Below, piece by piece: positions 25,765 through 34,642 of a DNA stretch of 64,000 bases. This stretch comes from Aedoeadaptatus nemausensis (GTDB lineage Bacteria > Bacillota > Clostridia > Tissierellales > Peptoniphilaceae): positions 121,258 to 185,257 of the forward strand of contig NZ_CAIJCS010000016.1 in NCBI RefSeq assembly GCF_903819165.1, read 5' to 3'. A program made the translations under genes and the position numbers. How positions within the stretch are numbered: position 1 is the first letter of the stretch; every line of letters starts with the position of its first letter. Under the pieces are notes generated by a model. That model had not been told where the DNA came from, made no database searches, and saw nothing but the letters and a program-made list of their open reading frames with translations.

Positions 25765-26784
25765 ATGAATTACTCTGCAGTAAATACAAAGGCGGTCGCG
25801 GTCTATGCCAAGTACTTAAAATCGGAGGTTCCTCTCAAAATCCTCGCCGAAGGAAATTACAAAGACGGTCTGGACGTCGTAGCAAAGGAATGGGACATCG
25901 ACCTTTCGGAGGATGCCCATCTGCTCGAGGTTAATGTCAAGATGGAGCAGAAGGTATTCGAGGCTTTGAAAAGTTTTGAACACTACCTCCAAGGACCTGC
26001 CCGTCAGTTTTACGCCTCCCTTTTGGAGCGCTATACGATTCAAGACATTAAGCGCATATTTCGCGCCGTCTACCACGACGAAAACATCGACATCGTAAGG
26101 AACAGTCTCCTATCCTTCGATCCCGGTCTTCTACCTAAGGCTCAGGAGGTTCAGCCGGACGATCTGTTTAAAACTTTGGAGATGACAAAGTATGGTCGCT
26201 TGCTTTCATCTTATAAGGATGTGGCGAGGGATCGCATTTTATTTTACATCGAAATGGAACTGGATCAGTCCTATTACGAAAACCTCGTACGGGAAGCGGA
26301 ACATTTGCCGAAGCAAGATCGTAAAGCGGTGTTGGCTATGCTCAATCGCCACATCGACCTGTTAAATATCTTCTATATTTATAGGGCGAAAAAGAATTAC
26401 GATATTATGAAATCGGAAATGGAAAACTTCGTCATTCACGGGGGCAATATTCCGCGGCCTCTCATTAAGGAATGGGTCTATTCGGACAATGTAGATAATT
26501 TAGTGGAATCGGTACGCCATTCGAGCTTCTCCTTCTTATTTCAGAAGAAGCGCGACAATCACATGACCGACGTACTGGCTTCCAGGGATATTTCGAAAAT
26601 GTATACGACGTTTTATCAAAAAGAAACCATGTCATTGGGGCGCATCGTCGCCCTGTCCCTCCTGCTCGAGTTCGCCATTCGCGACGTCTCCACGACTCTC
26701 GAGGGCTTGCGACTTGGCTTCGGGAAGGACATGATACGGAATCTGTTGACGATTCCCGAGAAAGAAGGTGAAGTATGGCAGTAG
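25765..26784 (+). CDS. ntpC: V-type ATPase subunit C (AC39/d-like)
   Basis: Subunit of 339 residues that caps the membrane rotor ring and receives the central stalk. It shows the repeated all-helical pattern of the AC39 family, with YLKSEVPLKILAEGNY at the N-terminus and NIVNIFYIYRAKKNYD-like LLNIFYIYRAKKNYDI in the middle, and a C-terminal LGRIVALSLLLEFAIRDV. AGGAGG precedes the ATG. Nine bases behind the stalk gene, and its 3' end overlaps subunit I by ten bases. In this operon C comes before I and K, an order that differs from the Enterococcus hirae arrangement. Confidence 0.88.
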   Translation: MNYSAVNTKAVAVYAKYLKSEVPLKILAEGNYKDGLDVVAKEWDIDLSEDAHLLEVNVKMEQKVFEALKSFEHYLQGPARQFYASLLERYTIQDIKRIFRAVYHDENIDIVRNSLLSFDPGLLPKAQEVQPDDLFKTLEMTKYGRLLSSYKDVARDRILFYIEMELDQSYYENLVREAEHLPKQDRKAVLAMLNRHIDLLNIFYIYRAKKNYDIMKSEMENFVIHGGNIPRPLIKEWVYSDNVDNLVESVRHSSFSFLFQKKRDNHMTDVLASRDISKMYTTFYQKETMSLGRIVALSLLLEFAIRDVSTTLEGLRLGFGKDMIRNLLTIPEKEGEVWQ

Positions 26785-28724
26785 AGAGAATGGTCATGCT
26801 GAGCGTCGTGGGTCGATTGGAAAACATGGAGGATATTTTATTCGAAGTGCTTCAATCGGGCACCCTCGATATGGTAGATGCCATGACGCAGCTATCGGAA
26901 AATAGCAATATTTACTCTCTCGAAGATAATGTGGAAATGGTCGTAGACCTGAACAATCTCGCCCCTTTTCCCATTAACAGTGATGTGCGGCAACGCACCC
27001 AGGATGCAAAAAAACTCGTCGACTATTTTAAAATCGACGATTTAAATTTAAGCGATTTCGATCCCAATGCAGATGTCCTGGCATATTATAAAGAGCTTAT
27101 GGATCGCATCGGGCCCATGCAAAAGGAATACGACGAGATCTTAAAGCGCCTGGACGATATCGCCATGTTCGAGGAAAACTTGGCGCTTTTTGAAAACGTG
27201 GACGTGGATCTTAAAAAGATTAAAGATCTGAACTATTTTTCCACCCGTTTCGGCCGTTTGGAAAAATCCGCCCGCGTCCGCTTAAAGAGCAGTTACGAAA
27301 ACTTATTGGCCCTGATTTTCCACACGGGCTCCTTCGAAGACGAAGAAGTTTACATGATCACCTACCCCAACGAGGTAAGCGAGGAAATTGACAGGGTCTT
27401 GAAATCCCTTCACTGGATCGACGTGCCTATTTTAGATTACGCAAAGGGCACGCCCCGGGAAACTTTGCGGGAATTTCGCGAAGAGGAGGAAGCCCTCCAT
27501 CGTCGGTTGAAAGAAATCGAAAAGGAGAGGGATCAAATCTATAACGACGACCGGGACAAGGTGCGTAAGATTTTAGCCCATATCCTCTTTTTAGGTCGCG
27601 TGGAAGAAGCCAAGGAAAAAATGGCCGTCTCCAAAAAATACTTCCTCATGACGGGCTGGACCGACGAAGCGGGCATCGAAGAGGTGCGTCGCCGCACGGA
27701 AAAATATCCCGATGTGGTCTTGACCATACAGGAAGAAGATACGGCGGCTAAGGGTATTACCCCGCCGACGAAACTTACCAATCCTAAATTTTTCAAGCCC
27801 TTCGAGCTTCTCGTCAGAATGTACGGGATTCCCAAATACAATGAAATCGACCCGACGGTATTTGTGGGCATTACCTACCTTCTCCTTTTCGGCGCCATGT
27901 TCGGCGACGTAGGGCAGGGGCTTATCTTTGTTCTGATCGGTTGGCTGGTCTCGAAGAAAAAGCAAAAAGACATGGGCGGCCTCCTTATGCGAATGGGCGG
28001 CGCCTCGGTCATCTTCGGCTTTTTATACGGATCGGTCTTCGGCAATGAAGAGATTATCGACGCCCTTTGGATGCGTCCCTTCCAAAACATCGAGCAAGTT
28101 CTCGCCGTGGCCATCGGCTTCGGCGTCGTGCTCTTAGTTCTCGCTTACGGCATGAACTTTGCCAACGCCATTAAGAATAAAGATCTGGCGCGGGGACTTT
28201 TCGGAGAACACGGCCTCTTCGGCTTTTTAGTCTTCGCCATGCTCCTCATTATGATCTTAGACGTGGCGGGTGTGGTTACCATCGTGCCCATGGCCGTCGC
28301 CGTCGCCATTTTGGTCCTCTCTATTTTGCTTATGATCTTTAAGAAGCCCATTATGGCGAAAATGCAAAAGACCGAGGTTCAATACGAAGGCGGAAAGAGC
28401 GGCTACTTTATTGAAAGCTCCTTCTCCATGATCGAACTTTTAATCTCTACACTTTCGGGGATCGTCTCCTTTATTCGTGTCGGCGCCTTCGCCATTAACC
28501 ACGTGGGCCTCTTTATGGCCTTCCATACTATGGCGCAAATGGCACCTCATAATATCGGCGGTGTCATCATTTTAATCCTCGGAAATATTTTAATCATCGG
28601 GCTCGAAGGCCTTATCGTCTTTATTCAAGGCCTGCGCCTGGAATACTACGAACTCTTCAGCCGCTATTACAGCGGAAGCGGACGGGAGTTTAAATCCGAC
28701 AGCTTGAGCCTGAAAAATCACTAA
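26775..28724 (+). CDS. ntpI: V-type ATPase subunit I (membrane a-subunit)
   Basis: Membrane subunit of 649 residues that forms the ion half-channels next to the rotor. The N-terminal half (about 1-340) is a charged, coiled-coil cytoplasmic arm that binds the peripheral stalks; the C-terminal half has about seven to eight hydrophobic helices, beginning at PTVFVGITYLLLFGAMFGDVGQG. The essential arginine region is expected in SFIRVGAFAINHVGLFMAF, where an arginine is present. A typical C-terminal LEYYELFSRYYSGSGREF closes the protein. Overlaps subunit C by ten bases. Confidence 0.93.
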   Translation: MAVERMVMLSVVGRLENMEDILFEVLQSGTLDMVDAMTQLSENSNIYSLEDNVEMVVDLNNLAPFPINSDVRQRTQDAKKLVDYFKIDDLNLSDFDPNADVLAYYKELMDRIGPMQKEYDEILKRLDDIAMFEENLALFENVDVDLKKIKDLNYFSTRFGRLEKSARVRLKSSYENLLALIFHTGSFEDEEVYMITYPNEVSEEIDRVLKSLHWIDVPILDYAKGTPRETLREFREEEEALHRRLKEIEKERDQIYNDDRDKVRKILAHILFLGRVEEAKEKMAVSKKYFLMTGWTDEAGIEEVRRRTEKYPDVVLTIQEEDTAAKGITPPTKLTNPKFFKPFELLVRMYGIPKYNEIDPTVFVGITYLLLFGAMFGDVGQGLIFVLIGWLVSKKKQKDMGGLLMRMGGASVIFGFLYGSVFGNEEIIDALWMRPFQNIEQVLAVAIGFGVVLLVLAYGMNFANAIKNKDLARGLFGEHGLFGFLVFAMLLIMILDVAGVVTIVPMAVAVAILVLSILLMIFKKPIMAKMQKTEVQYEGGKSGYFIESSFSMIELLISTLSGIVSFIRVGAFAINHVGLFMAFHTMAQMAPHNIGGVIILILGNILIIGLEGLIVFIQGLRLEYYELFSRYYSGSGREFKSDSLSLKNH

Positions 28725-28745
28725 AAGCAGCAAAGGAGAATTACA

Positions 28746-29165
28746 ATGGAAAAAATTTTATTCTTAGCATCTCTCGTCGTCTTATCGACGATTATCGCAG
28801 GTTTTGTCTTTTTGGAACGTGGCGTTTCCACCGATCGTAAAAAATTGAAACGTGCCATGCGCACCAATCTCACCGTCTTTATCCCTACCGTCGTAGCGGC
28901 CTATGTCCTTCTCGTACCCGGCGTCGTAAACGCCGCAACCCAAGCTACGGAAGTTAACGGCTTGGGCCTTCTCGCTGCCGCTCTCTCGACGGGCCTTGCC
29001 ACCATCGGCACGGGCTACGCCGTAGGGATCGTAGGTTCCGCCGCTCTGGGCGCCGTAAGCGAAGACGACTCCATCTTAGGTAAGACCCTGATCTTCGTCG
29101 GCCTTGCGGAAGGTATTGCGATTTACGGCCTGATTATCTCCATTATGATCCTAGGCAAACTCTAA
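28746..29165 (+). CDS. ntpK: V-type ATPase subunit K (rotor-ring proteolipid)
   Basis: Rotor subunit of 139 residues with four hydrophobic helices. Helices 3 and 4 form a normal c-type hairpin: glycine-rich STGLATIGTGYAVGIVG, then Glu122 in GLAEGIAIYG as the ion-binding carboxylate. Helices 1 and 2 (about 4-22 and 44-64) lack both the glycine pattern and a buried acid, so there is one carboxylate per four helices, as in pumping V-ATPases. The glutamine residues that help bind sodium in E. hirae NtpK are not obvious, so the coupling ion is uncertain. AAAGGAG precedes the ATG; the stop overlaps the next start. Confidence 0.9.
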   Translation: MEKILFLASLVVLSTIIAGFVFLERGVSTDRKKLKRAMRTNLTVFIPTVVAAYVLLVPGVVNAATQATEVNGLGLLAAALSTGLATIGTGYAVGIVGSAALGAVSEDDSILGKTLIFVGLAEGIAIYGLIISIMILGKL

Positions 29166-29473
29166 TGATTTCCAGAGTCATTTCCAGGGACGACGAGCTC
29201 CTCGTCGCCCTTCGCATGAGTGGCTTTGAAGGCGTGTGGTGTGCAGATGCATCCGACCTTCACGACGCCTTTCAACAGGCCCTTGAAGATAAAAACATCG
29301 GCATGATCATATTAAACGAGAAAGACTTCCGCGAACTGGAAGAAGAGGTGCTCGCCGTAAAAGAAAAGAAGCGCAGTCCCTTTATCTGCACATTGCCCGG
29401 ACGAGATGGCTATAGCGAAGACGACTTTATTTTAAAATACGTCCGCGAGGCCATCGGGGTGAAATTGGATTAG
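29165..29473 (+). CDS. V-type ATPase subunit F (NtpG-like)
   Basis: Central-stalk subunit of 102 residues with the small alpha/beta fold typical of subunit F; ILNEKDFRELEEEV and PFICTLPGRDGYSEDDFI resemble the family. Its ATG overlaps the subunit K stop (TAATG), so translation is coupled. Together with subunit D it forms the rotating shaft. Identification is by size, position and weak motif similarity. Confidence 0.82.
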   Translation: MISRVISRDDELLVALRMSGFEGVWCADASDLHDAFQQALEDKNIGMIILNEKDFRELEEEVLAVKEKKRSPFICTLPGRDGYSEDDFILKYVREAIGVKLD

Positions 29474-29484
29474 TAGGTGAGAAA

Positions 29485-30111
29485 ATGCTGCAACTTGAAA
29501 ATAAATTAGAACTCTTTGAAGATGTCGTCTATAAACGGCGTCTTCTGGATTTAGAAAAACGAAGAGAAGCGTGGGAAGAGGAAAAAGAAAACCTCATCGC
29601 CCGCAAAGATAAACAACTCTCGGAAGAAAAACGACATATTGTGGAGCGGAGGGAAAACCTCGCCCGCGTTATGGGAAACGAAGAAATCGCCAAAGCCCGC
29701 GAAAATGAACGGGTTCTGGAGCTTAAAAAAATCGACGAATTGGGCGACGACTTCATCCTCGCCATTCGCCGCCGGGTAAGAGATTACACGGAAACCGACG
29801 AGTATAAGAACAACTTCTTAGACCGCATCATGGAAACTCTCGACGAATTGGAGCCGGGAGAATACCATATCGGCATGGTAAAAAGAGATTTGGATACATT
29901 CGAAGATTCCGTATTGGAATCGGCGAGCCAAAAAGGCTTTACACTTCATCCCTATGTGCTCCCCGACGATCGCATCGGCGGACACACCCTTATGGACATG
30001 AAGAAAACCTATAGCCTGAATTACGATTTAGTTACGAAGATTATAGAAAAGCGCTACGAGATCGGTAAGCTTCTCTACGGCCTTTTCCGAAAGGAGATGG
30101 ACCATGCGTAA
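29485..30111 (+). CDS. ntpE: V-type ATPase subunit E (peripheral stalk)
   Basis: A 208-residue protein with a long N-terminal charged helix (about 1-110, rich in KRRE and EKR pairs) and a C-terminal alpha/beta head, the plan of subunit E. It pairs with the small stalk subunit encoded at the operon start to anchor the catalytic head. Starts 11 bases after subunit F and overlaps subunit A by eight bases. The sequence has few invariant motifs, so the call rests on architecture and position. Confidence 0.82.
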   Translation: MLQLENKLELFEDVVYKRRLLDLEKRREAWEEEKENLIARKDKQLSEEKRHIVERRENLARVMGNEEIAKARENERVLELKKIDELGDDFILAIRRRVRDYTETDEYKNNFLDRIMETLDELEPGEYHIGMVKRDLDTFEDSVLESASQKGFTLHPYVLPDDRIGGHTLMDMKKTYSLNYDLVTKIIEKRYEIGKLLYGLFRKEMDHA

Positions 30112-31927
30112 AGAAGCGAAAATTGCCAAGATCAACGGCCCCGTCGTCATCGGTCGCCCCATGGGGAATTTCTCCATGCGGGAAATGGTACAGGTCGGGG
30201 AGAAAAAACTTATCGGCGAAGTCATTGCCATTCACGGCGACGAAGGTACCGTACAGGTTTACGAAGAAACCGAAGGCTTAAAGCGGGACGAAGAGATCGT
30301 CTCCACAGGAGGCCCCCTTTCCGTCCGCTTAGGGCCCGGTCTTATCGGCAATATGTTCGACGGCATCGAGCGCCCCTTGAGCCGCATTAACGAAGCATAC
30401 GGCTTCTTTATTCCGGAAGGCATCGGCATGATGAATCTGGATCTGGAGAAAAAATGGAGCTTCAAACCCCTGGTTAAAGTAGGGGACGAAGTTAAGGGCG
30501 GCGCCATTGTGGGCACCGTGCCGGAGACCTCGATAATCGAGCACCGCATTTTAACGCCCCCCAATGTGTCCGGGAAAATCACCTGGGTGGCGAGGGAAGG
30601 GGATTACAATGTTACGGAGCCCGTCGTCAAACTGGAAGATGAAAAGGGTGAAGAGCATGAAGTCGCCATGAGTCAAGAGTGGCCCGTGCGTATCCCCCGG
30701 CCCGTCAATGAATTTTTAGACGCCAACGAGCTTCTGACCACGGGTCAAAGGGTACTCGACGTATTCTTCCCCATCGCCAAAGGCGGTACCGTCGCCATTC
30801 CCGGCGGTTTCGGTACGGGAAAAACCATGACCCAACACTCCATCGCTAAATTCTGCGACGCGGACATTATCGTCTACATCGGCTGCGGCGAGCGGGGCAA
30901 CGAAATGACGGAAGTACTGGAAGACTTCCCGAAACTGATCGACCCGAACACGGGCAAACCCCTTATGGAACGTACGATTTTAATTGCCAATACGTCCAAT
31001 ATGCCCGTAGCGGCGCGGGAAGCCTCTATTTACACGGGCATTACCATCGCCGAATACTTTAGAGATCAGGGCTACGACGTGGCCATGATGGCGGATTCCA
31101 CTTCCCGTTGGGCGGAGGCTCTGCGGGAAATCTCCGGTCGTCTGGAAGAAATGCCCGCGGAAGAAGGCTATCCCGCCTATCTTCCCTCCCGCATCGCATC
31201 CTTTTACGAACGAAACGGATCGGTAACCACCCTTTCCGGGGAAAAAGGATCGGTCACCACCATCGGCGCCGTCTCCCCGGCGGGGGGCGACTTCTCCGAG
31301 CCGGTAACGGAAAACACCCGTCGCTTCGTCAATGTCTTCTTGGCTCTGGATAAAGACCTGGCTTATTCCCGTCACTATCCGGCCATTCACTGGCTCAACA
31401 GCTACTCCGGCTATGTAGGCGCCCTTTCCAATTACTACGACAATCGACTGGAAGGCGACCTGCCCACCCTTCGGAAAAAATTCTTAAACATTTTAAACGA
31501 AGAGGCGAGACTCCAGGAAATCGTCATGCTCGTCGGGGAAGACGTTCTGCCCGACAAGGAACGCTTCCTTCTGCAAATCGCGCGGATGATTAAAGACGCC
31601 TTCTTGCAACAAAATGCCTTCAGCGACATCGACCAATACGTTCCTCTGGAAAAACAATTTGCCATGATGGAAGTCATCGACACCCTTTACGAAGAGGGCA
31701 AGACCGTATTGGATCAGGGCATTTCCATCGAGGAAGTAAAGAACGAGGCCCTCTACTCCAAGATAGTCAATATGAAATACAACATTCCCAACGACGATAT
31801 GAAGGCCTTTACCCACTTAATGAACGATATTCAGGAACACTATCGCGAACTTCGCATCGAATACGATATCGTCGACGGCGATGACGACGCTCTTGCGGCG
31901 AAAGACGGAGAGGAGGCGAAGGCATGA
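30104..31927 (+). CDS. ntpA: V-type ATPase catalytic subunit A
   Basis: ATP-hydrolysing subunit of 607 residues. The Walker A loop GGFGTGKT is at 234-241, with GCGERGNEMTEVLEDFP, the NTSNMPVAAREASIYTGIT stretch and MMADSTSRWAEALREISGRLEEMPAEEGYPAYL all in the expected order. The A-specific insert follows the N-terminal barrel (about residues 115-185). Overlaps subunit E by eight bases and subunit B by four. Confidence 0.97.
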   Translation: MRKEAKIAKINGPVVIGRPMGNFSMREMVQVGEKKLIGEVIAIHGDEGTVQVYEETEGLKRDEEIVSTGGPLSVRLGPGLIGNMFDGIERPLSRINEAYGFFIPEGIGMMNLDLEKKWSFKPLVKVGDEVKGGAIVGTVPETSIIEHRILTPPNVSGKITWVAREGDYNVTEPVVKLEDEKGEEHEVAMSQEWPVRIPRPVNEFLDANELLTTGQRVLDVFFPIAKGGTVAIPGGFGTGKTMTQHSIAKFCDADIIVYIGCGERGNEMTEVLEDFPKLIDPNTGKPLMERTILIANTSNMPVAAREASIYTGITIAEYFRDQGYDVAMMADSTSRWAEALREISGRLEEMPAEEGYPAYLPSRIASFYERNGSVTTLSGEKGSVTTIGAVSPAGGDFSEPVTENTRRFVNVFLALDKDLAYSRHYPAIHWLNSYSGYVGALSNYYDNRLEGDLPTLRKKFLNILNEEARLQEIVMLVGEDVLPDKERFLLQIARMIKDAFLQQNAFSDIDQYVPLEKQFAMMEVIDTLYEEGKTVLDQGISIEEVKNEALYSKIVNMKYNIPNDDMKAFTHLMNDIQEHYRELRIEYDIVDGDDDALAAKDGEEAKA

Positions 31928-33300
31928 AAAAAGAATATTTATCCCTAGATAATGTGGACGGTTCTCTTATCGAACTATCCGGCCTTCACCACGTAAAATA
32001 CGGCGAAATTGTATCCATTACCAATTCCGAAACGAAGGAAGAATTGGTAGGCCGGGTGATCGGCATTGCAGACGACAAAGCGACCGTGCAGATCTTCGGC
32101 GAATCCATGGGGGTTTCCACGGAAAATCTGAGGGTCGTCTTCGAAGGGCGCCCCTTTGAAATCCCCTTGTCCCCGGCTATATTAGGCCGCCGCTTCAGCG
32201 GCATCGGCCAAGCCATCGACAATGGCGGACCCATTTATTCCGGCGAATTTTACAATGTTAACGGCCAGCCCATGAACCCGGTGGCCCGGGAATATCCCCG
32301 TAACTTTATTCAAACGGGCATTCGCGCCATCGACTCGGTTATGACCCTGATTCGCGGACAAAAACTGCCCATCTTCTCGGGATCCGGCCTGCCGCACAAC
32401 GAGCTCGCCGCCCAAATTATTCGCCAGGCCAATATTGCCGACAGCGGAAAAGACGGCGAAGACTTTGCCGTCGTCTTCTGCGGCATGGGGCTCAAGCGGG
32501 AAGTGGCGTCCTTCTTCACCGACAGCTTCATGGAAGCGGGCGTCATGGACAAGGTCGTCATCTATATGAACTATGCCGACGACCCGATTATGGAGCGTAT
32601 CATCGCGCCGAAATGCGCCCTGACCGCGGCGGAATATCTGGCCTTTGAACAACACAAACACGTCCTCGTCATTATGACGGACATGACGAGCTACGGCGAA
32701 AGCTTGCGGGAAGTTTCCTCGCAACGGCAGGAAGTTCCCTCCCGTAAAGGCTATCCCGGCTATTTATACTCGGATCTCGCCGCCCTTTACGAGCGCGCGG
32801 GCATGATTCGCGGCGTGGAAGGATCGGTTACCTTAATTCCCATCCTGACCATGCCCTCGGACGACATCACCCACCCGATCCCCGACTTGACGGGTTACAT
32901 TACCGAAGGGCAGATCGTTCTTTCCAGAGACTTAAACGGACAGGGCATCTACCCGCCGGTCAATATTCTCGACTCCCTGTCCCGTCTGATGAAAGACGGC
33001 ATCGGCGAGGATTACACCCGTAAAGATCACGCCGACGTGTCGGCTCAGCTTTTTGCGTCCTATTCCCGTTGTATCGAAGTGCGTTCCCTCGCACAGATCA
33101 TCGGGGAAGAAGAGCTTTCCGAAGGGGATCAGAAAATCCTCGAATTCGGTAAGCGCTTTGAAAGCGAATTTATCGGCCAGGATTTTAACAAATCTTCTAC
33201 GATCGGGGAAACTCTTGATAAGGCGTGGGAGCTTCTGCGCATCCTGCCGAAAGACAGTTTGGTTCGCGTGGATCCCAAGCTCTTGGAAGAATTTTACTAG
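31924..33300 (+). CDS. ntpB: V-type ATPase subunit B
   Basis: Non-catalytic nucleotide-binding subunit of 458 residues that alternates with A in the head. The degenerate P-loop region reads FSGSGLPHNELAAQI, and MTDMTSYGESLREVSSQRQEVPSRKGYPGYLYSDLA is the B-type signature. Ends with a conserved DPKLLEEFY. The ATG at 31924 overlaps the A-subunit stop. A nine-base gap separates it from subunit D. Confidence 0.97.
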   Translation: MKKEYLSLDNVDGSLIELSGLHHVKYGEIVSITNSETKEELVGRVIGIADDKATVQIFGESMGVSTENLRVVFEGRPFEIPLSPAILGRRFSGIGQAIDNGGPIYSGEFYNVNGQPMNPVAREYPRNFIQTGIRAIDSVMTLIRGQKLPIFSGSGLPHNELAAQIIRQANIADSGKDGEDFAVVFCGMGLKREVASFFTDSFMEAGVMDKVVIYMNYADDPIMERIIAPKCALTAAEYLAFEQHKHVLVIMTDMTSYGESLREVSSQRQEVPSRKGYPGYLYSDLAALYERAGMIRGVEGSVTLIPILTMPSDDITHPIPDLTGYITEGQIVLSRDLNGQGIYPPVNILDSLSRLMKDGIGEDYTRKDHADVSAQLFASYSRCIEVRSLAQIIGEEELSEGDQKILEFGKRFESEFIGQDFNKSSTIGETLDKAWELLRILPKDSLVRVDPKLLEEFY

Positions 33301-33309
33301 AGGTGGATC

Positions 33310-33927
33310 ATGGCAAAACGTGTTACGGCGACAAAAGCCAATCTTTTGAAAGTCAAAAGCGCCTTGGAATTTGCCAGAAAAGGTTACGGTCTTCTGGATA
33401 AAAAGCGCGCCGTCTTAATGCGGGAAATGATGCGATTAAACGAGCGCGCCCAAACCATCCAACAGGAAATCGAACGGGACTTTACCCGCTCCTACGACGC
33501 CTTTACCATGGCCTCGGTCACTATGGGCTGGGAGGCGGTCGTGGATATGAGCAAGTCCATGCCCCCGGAGGAACCTTACACCATCGGCTACCGCTCCGTT
33601 ATGGGGGTGGAAATTCCGGAGATTCACTACAAGGAATTTTCACCGAACACCACCTTCAGCATGTTCGAGAGTAACTTCGCCTTCGACGAAGCCTATATTC
33701 GCATGCACGATATGAGGGCGAGGATCTACGAATTGGCGGAGCTCGAAACCGACCTGTACCGCTTGGCGAAAGAAATAAAAAAGACGGTGAAGCGGGCCAA
33801 TGCCTTGGAAAAAATTCAAATTCCAAAGTACGAACAGACGAAAAAAGAAATCGAAGAAATTTTGGCGGAAAAAGAGCGTGAAGATTTCTTCCGCTTAAAA
33901 CGCGTCAAAAGCAATGTATCGGAATAA
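33310..33927 (+). CDS. ntpD: V-type ATPase subunit D (central shaft)
   Basis: Rotor-shaft subunit of 205 residues. The N-terminus VTATKANLLKVKSALEFARKGYGLLDKKRAVL and the C-terminal RRANALEKIQIP-like KRANALEKIQIPKYEQTKKEIEEILAEKEREDFFRLKRVK are hallmark D-subunit helices that form an antiparallel coiled coil. AGAGGTGG precedes the ATG. Last gene of the ATPase operon, followed by a terminator three bases after the stop. Confidence 0.95.
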   Translation: MAKRVTATKANLLKVKSALEFARKGYGLLDKKRAVLMREMMRLNERAQTIQQEIERDFTRSYDAFTMASVTMGWEAVVDMSKSMPPEEPYTIGYRSVMGVEIPEIHYKEFSPNTTFSMFESNFAFDEAYIRMHDMRARIYELAELETDLYRLAKEIKKTVKRANALEKIQIPKYEQTKKEIEEILAEKEREDFFRLKRVKSNVSE

Positions 33928-33930
33928 AAG

Positions 33931-33956
33931 AAGACCGCTTCGGCGGTCTCTTTTTT
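33931..33956 (+). terminator. Terminator of the V-ATPase operon
   Basis: GACCGC-TTCG-GCGGTC followed by T6. The NUDIX gene's ribosome binding site begins only three bases after it, so some read-through into that gene is likely. Confidence 0.9.
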
Positions 33957-33970
33957 ATAAGGAGGATATG

Positions 33971-34471
33971 ATGGGTGAAATGCGACGAATTTACGACGAA
34001 GGTTTTAATTTTCAGGGCTATATGAAAGAGCGCTCGGAAACATTGGGGCCGGAGGAATACTATGTGGTGGCCGGGGTAATGGTTTTGAGCCGCGGGAAAC
34101 TTTTAATTACAAAGCGAGCCGCGGGAAAAACCTTCGAGCATCAATGGGAATTTACCATGGGAAGTGTCGTCGGGGAAGAGACGCCACTGGAAGGCGCCCT
34201 ACGGGAACTTTCGGAAGAAGTGGGGATTCACGTGACGAAAAATGACGTGGAACTCTTGGGCACGCTAAAAGAAGAGGGGAAATTTTCCAAGATCTTTCTC
34301 CTTGAAAAAGAAGTGGATTCCATTACCATGCAGGCGAGCGAAGTGGAAGATTATCAATTCGTCGGCAAAAAAGAGCTGGAAAATATGCTCGCCGGAGGAG
34401 AATTCGCCCCGCCCATGGCGAAGCGGATCAGAACCTATTTCCCGAAGATCGAAGATAAATTAATCGATTGA
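33971..34471 (+). CDS. NUDIX hydrolase, isopentenyl-diphosphate-isomerase-like subgroup
   Basis: A 166-residue pyrophosphohydrolase-fold protein. The full NUDIX box GX5EX7REUXEEXGU is present, from the Gly of MGSVVGEE through RELSEEVGI, and provides the metal-binding glutamates. EHQWEFTMGG-like HQWEFTMGSVVG is common in the Idi-like subgroup, whose members usually clean up nucleotide or other diphosphates rather than isomerise IPP. The ATG at 33971 lies five bases after AAGGAGGA. It stands just behind the V-ATPase terminator and has no evident promoter of its own. Substrate unknown. Confidence 0.88.
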   Translation: MGEMRRIYDEGFNFQGYMKERSETLGPEEYYVVAGVMVLSRGKLLITKRAAGKTFEHQWEFTMGSVVGEETPLEGALRELSEEVGIHVTKNDVELLGTLKEEGKFSKIFLLEKEVDSITMQASEVEDYQFVGKKELENMLAGGEFAPPMAKRIRTYFPKIEDKLID

Positions 34472-34562
34472 TAAAAAAATAAAACTCGTTCAAACCGAAG
34501 AAGAGGAATCTTTTAGAAAGGGCGAGCTCGGCGGCCTCGTTTGTGGTATTGCAAAATCTTCT

Positions 34563-34590
34563 TTTACATTGTAGTTTTTTGTGTTAAGAT
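34563..34590 (+). promoter_or_regulatory. Promoter of the AGCS symporter gene
   Basis: TTTACA (34563-34568), 16 bases, TAAGAT (34585-34590) with a TGn extension before the -10. About 45 bases upstream of the start codon. Confidence 0.6.
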
Positions 34591-34642
34591 AGTTCTATGC
34601 AAAAAACGCAATACTAAAATAAATTATTAAAACGAGGTGACT

